A stretch of DNA of 29,298 bases. Source: Chloroflexota bacterium (GTDB taxonomy: Bacteria > Chloroflexota > UBA11872). This document shows, one piece after another, positions 7,429 through 13,256 of the stretch (positions are counted from its first letter, which is position 1; each line of letters starts with the position of its first letter). The position numbers and the translations under genes were made by a program. The stretch is taken from the NCBI GenBank assembly GCA_028875175.1, contig JAPPFO010000041.1, positions 1 to 29,298 on the forward strand, given 5' to 3'. The notes beneath the pieces are model-generated. The model ran no database searches and had not been told where the DNA came from. It saw only the letters and a list, made by a program, of their open reading frames with translations.

Positions 7429-8175
7429 CTAGCGGGTGAAGACGGTTCCGCGGACGTAGTCGGCTTCGTCGGAGGCCAGGAAGGCGAGGACGCGGGCGAC
7501 GCCGATGGGGTCGCCGAGTGCGGCGTGGCGGCGGCGGATTTCGTCGTCGGAGACGCCGGCGGCCTGGCCGACATCGATCACGTTCTGCAGCTTGAGGGCG
7601 GTGGCGATGCTGCCCGGGGCCACGGTGTTGACCCGGATGGGGTAGTAGCCCATGCGTCCTTGCATGACCAGGCCCAGGCCATGCACCGCGCCCTTGCTGG
7701 TTCCATAGGCGTACGACGAACTTCCACTGGTGACCCCGGCGCCGGAGGCCAGCAGCAGGATCACGCCGCCGGCCTCGCCCATGGCGCGCACGGCGTGCTT
7801 GGCGCAGAGGAACATGCCGCGGGCGTTGACGCCCAGAACGCGGTCGAAAGTAGCGGTCTCGAAGTCCTCGATCGGCACCGTGGCGCCGTGGAGGATGCCG
7901 GCGCAGGCGATCAGGACGTTGAGGCGGCCAAGCTCCGATGTGGCGGCCAGCAGGTTTTCCACCTCGGACTCATCGGAAACGTCGCAGGCGACGAAGCGGA
8001 CGGCGTGGCCCTCGGCGGTCAGGTTGTCGGCAATGGCCGCGCCCTCACTTTGCGAAAGGTCGGCCAGGACCACACGGGCGCCGCGCTGGGCGCAGAGTTC
8101 GACGGTGGCACGGCCGATGCCGGATGCGCCGCCGGTGACGATGATGACGCGATCCTGGAGCGAGTCGGTGGTCAT
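7429..8175 (-). CDS. Short-chain dehydrogenase/reductase (SDR)
   Basis: NAD(P)-dependent oxidoreductase of 248 residues with the classical Rossmann fold. Visible motifs are TGGASGIG (residues 14-21) for cofactor binding and DVS at about 65-67. The usual NNAG appears as ACAG (90-93). The catalytic triad is Ser144, Tyr157 and Lys161 (YGTSK). Asp39 in VVLADLS at the end of strand 2 favours NAD over NADP, by family rule. PGSIATAL is the substrate-loop start. The C-terminus is slightly short and ends RGTVFTR, without the usual VDGG run. Start ATG 8175. A parS site lies 27 bases upstream. Likely substrates are sugars, polyols or other alcohols, judged only from the catabolic surroundings. Confidence 0.92.
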   Translation of the reverse strand: MTTDSLQDRVIIVTGGASGIGRATVELCAQRGARVVLADLSQSEGAAIADNLTAEGHAVRFVACDVSDESEVENLLAATSELGRLNVLIACAGILHGATVPIEDFETATFDRVLGVNARGMFLCAKHAVRAMGEAGGVILLLASGAGVTSGSSSYAYGTSKGAVHGLGLVMQGRMGYYPIRVNTVAPGSIATALKLQNVIDVGQAAGVSDDEIRRRHAALGDPIGVARVLAFLASDEADYVRGTVFTR

Positions 8176-8202
8176 CGGACAGGGTCCTCGTGGCGGCCGC
8201 GA

Positions 8203-8218
8203 TGTTTCACGTGAAACA
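8203..8218. promoter_or_regulatory. parS: parS centromere site (ParB-binding palindrome)
   Basis: The sequence TGTTTCACGTGAAACA is a perfect 16-bp palindrome identical to the canonical bacterial chromosomal parS site, and it extends by one matching base pair each side (8202-8219). ParB/Spo0J loads on such sites and spreads to organise the origin region for segregation. Here it lies between the SDR start (8175) and the small coiled-coil ORF, so it is intergenic. An exact 16-base match is not expected by chance in a window of this size. No parA or parB gene is in the window. Confidence 0.9.
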
Positions 8219-8347
8219 TTCGCGCTGTTCTTTGGTGGGCCGACTGCCGGTCAGGGCGGTCATCTGTCGGAATCTACGAGATTCGTTCGGGTCGCTACAA
8301 TCGACGCAGGGCGGGGAACCACACCCATTCTCACAAGGGGGACTCGC

Positions 8348-8668
8348 CTGACTACTCCTACGCATGAAACGCGCGACGCGCGGCTTGAGCCACGCGCGGA
8401 CTTGGACGACAAGACGCTCCGTACCATTCTTCAGATTATTGAACGCATGGATCAGCGGCTGGCTGCGCTCGAAGCGGATGTCAGAGAGCTAAAGGCAGAT
8501 TTCAATTCCATCAAGGTCGCGATCAGTGCGGCCGCGCCCGACGACTCCGAGGGAAGTCTTCGGGATCAGAGCTTCGAGAAGTACCGCCCACTTTGCGTCG
8601 AGACATCCGTGGACCGACGGCGTCCATTCGCGCTCACCGCTTCGGCAGGCTACAAGCAGACCGAGTAG
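8348..8668 (+). CDS. Small coiled-coil protein of unknown function
   Basis: A 106-residue frame. The core, TLRTILQIIERMDQRLAALE followed by ADVRELKADFNSIK, is a strong amphipathic coiled coil with hydrophobic residues at heptad spacing. The tail of about 45 residues is polar and looks disordered. The start is unusual: AAGGGGG at 8335-8341 lies 6 bases before CTG 8348, with no ATG, GTG or TTG nearby. In-frame alternatives are TTG 8402 and ATG 8447 (73 residues), both without a good Shine-Dalgarno. A TACAAT hexamer at 8296-8301 could be a -10 element. It does not match a family I know. It ends 17 bases before the end of the convergent TIM-barrel gene. Confidence 0.55.
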   Translation: MTTPTHETRDARLEPRADLDDKTLRTILQIIERMDQRLAALEADVRELKADFNSIKVAISAAAPDDSEGSLRDQSFEKYRPLCVETSVDRRRPFALTASAGYKQTE

Positions 8669-8685
8669 AGCCACCTGATTCGCAG

Positions 8686-9546
8686 TCAGGCAGGGTCCCA
8701 GCTGAGGCCGGCCTCCGCCATGGCGGCGTCAAGCACGCGTTTGGCTGCGGGGATGAGTTCGGGGGGGAGGTGTTCGATGAGGACCCAGGCGCGGGGGGCG
8801 ATCTCGTTCAGCGCCTCCAGCCAGGCGGCGTGGTCGACGACGCCCTGGCCGAGCGGGACTTCCTCGATGTGCAGCACAAGCCGGTCTTCGAGGGTGTAGT
8901 CCTTCCAGTGGGCGGCCGGAATGCGCCCGGCCGCCGCCTCTAGCAGGCGTTCGTACACGGGGGTCGGGTTCCAGGCGTCCCAGATGCTGCCGATGAAGTT
9001 CACGGGGTCCAGGTTGAAGCCGAGGGCGTGGGTTGGAAGGCGGCAGAAGAGCTCGGCGATGCGCTCGGGCCGGTCCAGCACCGAGAGGACGTGGCCCTCG
9101 ACCGTGAGCGTGATGCCCTCGGCCTCGGCGGCATCGGCAATGGCGGCAATGCTCTCGACGGCGCGCTCGAAGGCCGCCGGCTGGTGGTGATCGGGATGGG
9201 GATACCAGGGACCCACGGGGTTGAGGCCGCCCGGGCGGATGTAGAGCGTCTCGGCCCGCAGCGCGTGGGCGGCCTGCATGTGACGCTGCATGCCGTCAAT
9301 GCCGGCCTGGCGAACGGTGGGGTCGAGGGAGATCAGCGAGGGGTACTGGCCATTTGCCTGGGCGACGGTCAGGCCCTCAGCGCTGAGCAGGTCGCCGACG
9401 CGCCGAAACTCGTCGAGCGAATAGGTGTCCGGCTGGCCGAGCTGCACGCTGGAGCCGGTAAAGCCGAGTTCGCGGGCGCGTCGCGCGTCGGCCGCGGTGA
9501 TTGAGGGGGGATCCGACGGCAACAGTCCGACCACGCCGCTACGCAT
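8686..9546 (-). CDS. Xylose-isomerase-like TIM-barrel protein (sugar phosphate isomerase/epimerase family)
   Basis: A 286-residue AP-endonuclease-2/xylose-isomerase-like barrel, a family of metal-dependent sugar and inositol isomerases, epimerases and dehydratases. Candidate metal and active-site residues fall at the ends of the expected strands: Glu150 (LTVEGHV), Asp180 (GFNLDPVNF), His213 with Lys215/Asp216 (AAHWKDY) and Glu258 (LIEHL). A His-rich loop YPHPDHHQP (115-123) is also likely near the site. ATG 9546 has GGAAG about 6 bases upstream. It sits 52 bases after the MFS transporter gene on the same strand, with the Gfo/Idh/MocA gene further upstream. That grouping fits a sugar or cyclitol catabolic unit. 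The substrate is unknown. Confidence 0.85.
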   Translation of the reverse strand: MRSGVVGLLPSDPPSITAADARRARELGFTGSSVQLGQPDTYSLDEFRRVGDLLSAEGLTVAQANGQYPSLISLDPTVRQAGIDGMQRHMQAAHALRAETLYIRPGGLNPVGPWYPHPDHHQPAAFERAVESIAAIADAAEAEGITLTVEGHVLSVLDRPERIAELFCRLPTHALGFNLDPVNFIGSIWDAWNPTPVYERLLEAAAGRIPAAHWKDYTLEDRLVLHIEEVPLGQGVVDHAAWLEALNEIAPRAWVLIEHLPPELIPAAKRVLDAAMAEAGLSWDPA

Positions 9547-9598
9547 ATGCCGCTTCCGTTCGTCGTGGGCCAGGTGATGTTAGTACGGCGGCCTGCGA

Positions 9599-10909
9599 TC
9601 AGTGGTCGGACGGGTCCACGGACGCCTCGGCGTCGAGGGTCCAGAGCTCGCGGCCCCAGACCATGATGAAGAGCACGACGGCCACGCTGAGACCGCCGCC
9701 GAGGACCATGGCCGTGGGCATGCCGCGATTTTCGGCCACGATGGAGATCGGCATCATGCCCAGGGGCGTGAGGCCCCAGCCCAGCATCCAGATCGACATC
9801 ACGCGCCCCCGCAGCCGATTGGGCGCCAGCAGTTGAATCATGGTCTGGTTATTCGCCATGTAGACCGCGGAGAAGAACCCGGCGACCGCCATCACCACGC
9901 CCGCCGCCAGCGGCGTGCGGGTGAGGCCGAGCACCACGATCGCGGCGCCAAAGGCGGCGGCGCTGAGCATGACCACCGGACCCTTGCGCCGGCTGCCCGA
10001 ATACGCGACCACGCCGACCGACCCTACGACGGCCCCGATGCCCTGCGCCGCCAGCACCAACCCAAGTTCCTCCGATCCCGCCTTCAGGTCCTGCTTTACG
10101 AAGATGGGCAGAATCATGATCATCGGCATGCTGAAGAGCGAGGGTGAGAGGCCCAGCAGCAGCAGCGCGGCCAGCGGACGCGTGCTGAAGGCGAATCTGA
10201 ATCCGTCCCGCAGCGCCACAAACGGCGAGCCGCGGGTCCGGGGGTGCTGATCGCCGCCGCGCACCGACAGCACGTTGGCCATGCCCCACAGGTAGCCGCC
10301 GGTCTGCACGAAGTAGGTACCGGCGATGCCGATGACGCCGATCAGCCAGCCGGCCAGCGCCGGGCCAACGATGCGGGAGGCGTTCATGGTGGTGCTGGTG
10401 AGCGCGATGGCGTTGCTAACGTGGCGCCGCGGCACCAGGTCCGACACCAGGGCGTTGCGCGACGGCACGCTGATGGCGAACGACGTGCCGGCCATGATGC
10501 TGGAAATCGCCAGGTGCCAGACTTCGATGCGGCCGGTGGCGACCAGCACGCCTATGGCCAGCCCGGCCACGGTGAAGAGCAGCTGAGAGGTGATGAGCAG
10601 CTTGGTGCGGCTGACGCGATCGGCCAGGACGCCGCCGAACGGCGACAGCACCAGCATCGGAATCGCGCGAATCATGGCCAGGGTGCCCAGGATGAGGGGA
10701 GATTCGGTGATGACCGCGACCAGCCAGCCCTGAGCGACGTTCTGCATCCAGAACGCCATCATGGTCCCCAGGTTGGCGCGCCAGAGCCGGACGAAGTCGC
10801 GGTGAGCGAACGAGGGCGCGAGGCGGTCGCGGTGGCGGGCCAGGCGCGAGCGCCGGCCGGTGGGAGCTTCAAGCGGCGGGGGCGGGACTGCCGGGCTATC
10901 GCTGGTCAT
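9599..10909 (-). CDS. MFS transporter (EntS-like/MFS_3 type)
   Basis: Twelve-helix major facilitator protein of 436 residues. The N-terminal part reads FAHRDFVRLWRANLGTMMAF with WMQNVAQGWLV, and the loop 2-3 signature is GGVLADRVSRTKLLI, followed by the conserved SRNALVSDLVPR loop. The arrangement matches the MFS_3/EntS branch, which contains both exporters and sugar-linked carriers, so direction of transport is not settled. A Pro-rich cytoplasmic N-terminus of about 35 residues precedes helix 1. The ATG is at 10909-10907. It is related to the MFS protein at 15773-17029 on the other strand. It lies between the oxidoreductase and TIM-barrel genes and is probably co-transcribed with the latter. 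Confidence 0.9.
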   Translation of the reverse strand: MTSDSPAVPPPPLEAPTGRRSRLARHRDRLAPSFAHRDFVRLWRANLGTMMAFWMQNVAQGWLVAVITESPLILGTLAMIRAIPMLVLSPFGGVLADRVSRTKLLITSQLLFTVAGLAIGVLVATGRIEVWHLAISSIMAGTSFAISVPSRNALVSDLVPRRHVSNAIALTSTTMNASRIVGPALAGWLIGVIGIAGTYFVQTGGYLWGMANVLSVRGGDQHPRTRGSPFVALRDGFRFAFSTRPLAALLLLGLSPSLFSMPMIMILPIFVKQDLKAGSEELGLVLAAQGIGAVVGSVGVVAYSGSRRKGPVVMLSAAAFGAAIVVLGLTRTPLAAGVVMAVAGFFSAVYMANNQTMIQLLAPNRLRGRVMSIWMLGWGLTPLGMMPISIVAENRGMPTAMVLGGGLSVAVVLFIMVWGRELWTLDAEASVDPSDH

Positions 10910-10979
10910 GGATCAGGCCTGGGCGCATTCTCCAGCCTAAAACCCTACAATCTGTTCCGCCTTTCCTAATCTTTCACGT

Positions 10980-10997
10980 TTGGCGCGCGCGCGCCAA
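10980..10997. repeat. 18-bp perfect palindrome of alternating GC
   Basis: TTGGCGCGCGCGCGCCAA is a perfect inverted repeat lying between the stop of the Gfo/Idh/MocA gene (11006) and the start of the MFS gene (10909). It could be an operator, a hairpin or a Z-DNA-prone tract. There is no T-run on either side as an intrinsic terminator would need. Confidence 0.5.
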
Positions 10998-11005
10998 CTG
11001 CCGGA

Positions 11006-12064
11006 TTAGATTTCAGCGAAGGCTGAGCCAGCATCGGCCGCCCGCCGGGCGGCGTCGATGATGTCGACGACCCTTGCGGCCTCGTGCGCGGAGACTGACA
11101 TGGGCCGGCCTTCGCGAATGGCGGCGACGAACTCGCTCAGCTCGTCGTTCCAGGGGTCTCCGTCCGGAATCAGCAGCATCCGTCCACCGTCGGCGTCAGT
11201 AACGCCAATGTGATCCGCGGCTTCGCTGAAGTCGACCACTCCCTGCCGGCAGATGACCGTTCGGCCCGACTCGGAATCACCGTCGAAGCCGCGGCGATAG
11301 GTAATGGTCGCCAGGCCGCCGTCCCGGAACCGCAGGTTGACGACCGCCACAGCGCGATCGAAGGCATGGCCCGCCGGCTCCATGGTGGCGGCAGCGGCGA
11401 TGTGGGTGATTGGCCCGCGAGCGTAAATGGCGGGGTAGCCCAGGAGGATGGCGTAGATGAGGGGATGCCCGCTGATGCGCTGATCGAAACCGGCGTCGCG
11501 GCCGGCGCGCAGATCGTAGGGAAAGTGGACCACCAGGTCGTCGTGCAGCGCGCCGCCCAGCGCGGCGACCTGCTCGCGGACCAGTCGTGGTCCAGGGCGG
11601 AGCGGGCTTGTGTGGCCGACGCGAATGACAAGTCCTCGCTGGTCGGCCAGGCGGAGCAGCCGGACGGCGTCAAGGGTTGTGAGCGCCAGCGGGGACTCGC
11701 TGAAGAGGTGATTGCCGGCCGCTAGCGCAGCGGCGCCCATTGGCGCGTGCGTGTCGGGGTGGGTGGCGACGATGACCGCGTCGACATCGGAACGCGCAAC
11801 GGTGGATTTCCAGTCATGCGTGTGCTCAACGCCGAAGCGGGTGGCCAGCGCGGCCCGGGTGTCGGGATTGCGACCGGCGATGGTGACGAGCTGCATATCG
11901 GAGCGGGCAGCTATGCGCTCCGCCCGAGCCACGGCCATACCGCCGCTACCGACGATGGCGACACGGAGGGGGACGGAGGCGGGCTCAGCCACGCGGCGGC
12001 TCCGAGTGCTGCCGGCTGCGTCGGCTGAAGCGCATGCGGGTTTCTGCTGGGCAGGTGCCGTCAT
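11006..12064 (-). CDS. Gfo/Idh/MocA family oxidoreductase (leftward copy)
   Basis: NAD(P)-binding sugar or cyclitol dehydrogenase of 352 residues. After a leader of about 30 residues the Rossmann motif is VAIVGSGGMA, followed by DVDAVIVATHPDTH. At the usual E-K-P position it reads FSESPLAL, so the conserved Lys is replaced by Ser. The C-terminal alpha/beta domain contains HFPYDLRAGRDAG and GHPLIYAILLGYPA. ATG 12064 is used; the frame extends to an ATG at 12130, but that would overlap the divergent gene's leader and add a Pro/Arg-rich tract. No strong Shine-Dalgarno is seen. It is the first gene of the leftward arm of the divergent locus. Confidence 0.85.
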   Translation of the reverse strand: MTAPAQQKPACASADAAGSTRSRRVAEPASVPLRVAIVGSGGMAVARAERIAARSDMQLVTIAGRNPDTRAALATRFGVEHTHDWKSTVARSDVDAVIVATHPDTHAPMGAAALAAGNHLFSESPLALTTLDAVRLLRLADQRGLVIRVGHTSPLRPGPRLVREQVAALGGALHDDLVVHFPYDLRAGRDAGFDQRISGHPLIYAILLGYPAIYARGPITHIAAAATMEPAGHAFDRAVAVVNLRFRDGGLATITYRRGFDGDSESGRTVICRQGVVDFSEAADHIGVTDADGGRMLLIPDGDPWNDELSEFVAAIREGRPMSVSAHEAARVVDIIDAARRAADAGSAFAEI

Positions 12065-12086
12065 GCATATTCTGGACCGTGGAGGC

Positions 12087-12102
12087 CCGGTACGCGAACC
12101 GG
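12087..12102. promoter_or_regulatory. Inverted repeat in the divergent promoter region, possible operator
   Basis: The 90 bases between the two divergent oxidoreductase starts hold CCGGT-ACGCGA-ACCGG, a 5-bp inverted repeat with a 6-base spacer. Position and symmetry suit a repressor site controlling both arms. The repeat is short and could be chance in GC-rich DNA. Confidence 0.25.
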
Positions 12103-12154
12103 CGCAGGGCGTGCCATGATGCCGCGGCAACGATTCCCCGAATCAGGAACTCCC

Positions 12155-13207
12155 ATGTCCAATGGCAGCCTCGGCATCGGCATCGTGGGCGCCGGTGACA
12201 TCGTCCGTACGCGGCACATGCCCAACCTGGCGGATGTCGACGACATTGCTTTCGTGGCGGTGACGAACCGACGTCGCGAAACGGCCGAGGCGTTTGCCAC
12301 CGACTACGACGTGCCGAATGTGGTGGACGACTGGCGGGCCGTGGTGGAACACCCCGACGTGGACATCGTCTGGATCGGCGCCACGCCGTACATGCACGCG
12401 CGGGTCTCGGTGGCCGCCCTGGATGCGGGCAAGCACGTGTTCTGCCAGGCGCGCATGGCGCGCAACCTGGCCGAGGCGCGCGAAATGCTGGACGCCGCGG
12501 AGCGAAACCCGAGCCTCGTCGCCGCCGTGTGCCCTCCGGGTATCGGTGTGGCCGGTGATCGCACGATGCTTCGTCTCTTGAAGGTGGACCGCTTCATCGG
12601 CACGCTGCGGCAGGTTCGCATGTCGTCGTTTGGGGACACCGCCGTTGTCAACGACCTGCTGCACTGGCGGCACGACTTCGACATCAGCGGCTACAACGTG
12701 ATGAACGTGGGAATCATGGTCGAGGCCCTGCAGCGTTGGGTGGGGCCGGAGCGCGACGTGCAGGCGATGACGCGCGTCCACATCAAGGAGCGACGCAACC
12801 CCGAGACCGACGCGTTTGAGCCCGTGCGGGTGCCAGACTCGTTTTCCGCCATGGGCGAACTGGTTTCAGGCGCGGACTACGTGTACCAGTGGTCGGGCCT
12901 GGCGCACCACGAGCCGGCCACCGAAGTCTGGCTCTACGGTGACCAGGGCACCCTGGTCTACGACTTCGACCACGACACAATTGCCGGCGGCACGTCGGAC
13001 GATGACGAGTTGTCGCCGATCGACATCCCGGCCGACGAGCATTACGACCCGAACGTGGAAACGGATTTCATCGACGCCATCCGCACGGGGAGTCAGGACA
13101 CGGGACTGGCGCCTAGCTTCGCCAGAGCCTTCAAGTACATGGAGTTCATGGAGGCGGCCACGCGGTCGGCGCGGGACGGGCGGCGAGTCAACCTACCGCT
13201 CGACTGA
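12155..13207 (+). CDS. Gfo/Idh/MocA family oxidoreductase (rightward copy)
   Basis: A 350-residue NAD(P)-dependent oxidoreductase of the sugar/cyclitol dehydrogenase superfamily. The Rossmann motif is IGIVGAGDIVRTRHMPNL, then DVDIVWIGATPYMH. The EKP region reads FCQARMARNLAEAREM, so the usual catalytic Lys is missing, as in a subset of this superfamily. The C-terminal domain has the long sheet region with YQWSGLAHHEPATEVWLYG and DQGTLVYDFD. ATG 12155 is preferred over 12116 because AGGAA lies 5 bases upstream and it starts directly at the Rossmann domain. It opens the rightward arm, 49 bases before the secreted GH99-like gene. Confidence 0.88.
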   Translation: MSNGSLGIGIVGAGDIVRTRHMPNLADVDDIAFVAVTNRRRETAEAFATDYDVPNVVDDWRAVVEHPDVDIVWIGATPYMHARVSVAALDAGKHVFCQARMARNLAEAREMLDAAERNPSLVAAVCPPGIGVAGDRTMLRLLKVDRFIGTLRQVRMSSFGDTAVVNDLLHWRHDFDISGYNVMNVGIMVEALQRWVGPERDVQAMTRVHIKERRNPETDAFEPVRVPDSFSAMGELVSGADYVYQWSGLAHHEPATEVWLYGDQGTLVYDFDHDTIAGGTSDDDELSPIDIPADEHYDPNVETDFIDAIRTGSQDTGLAPSFARAFKYMEFMEAATRSARDGRRVNLPLD

Positions 13208-13256
13208 GTCGACGGTACGCGTGACGATCACGAGTCGGCTGTAGGTAGGCGCGAGC

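Noticed and set aside
10971..10982. Second parS half-site (TTTCACGT)
   Set aside because: Only one arm matches; the other half is unrelated, so it does not qualify as parS.
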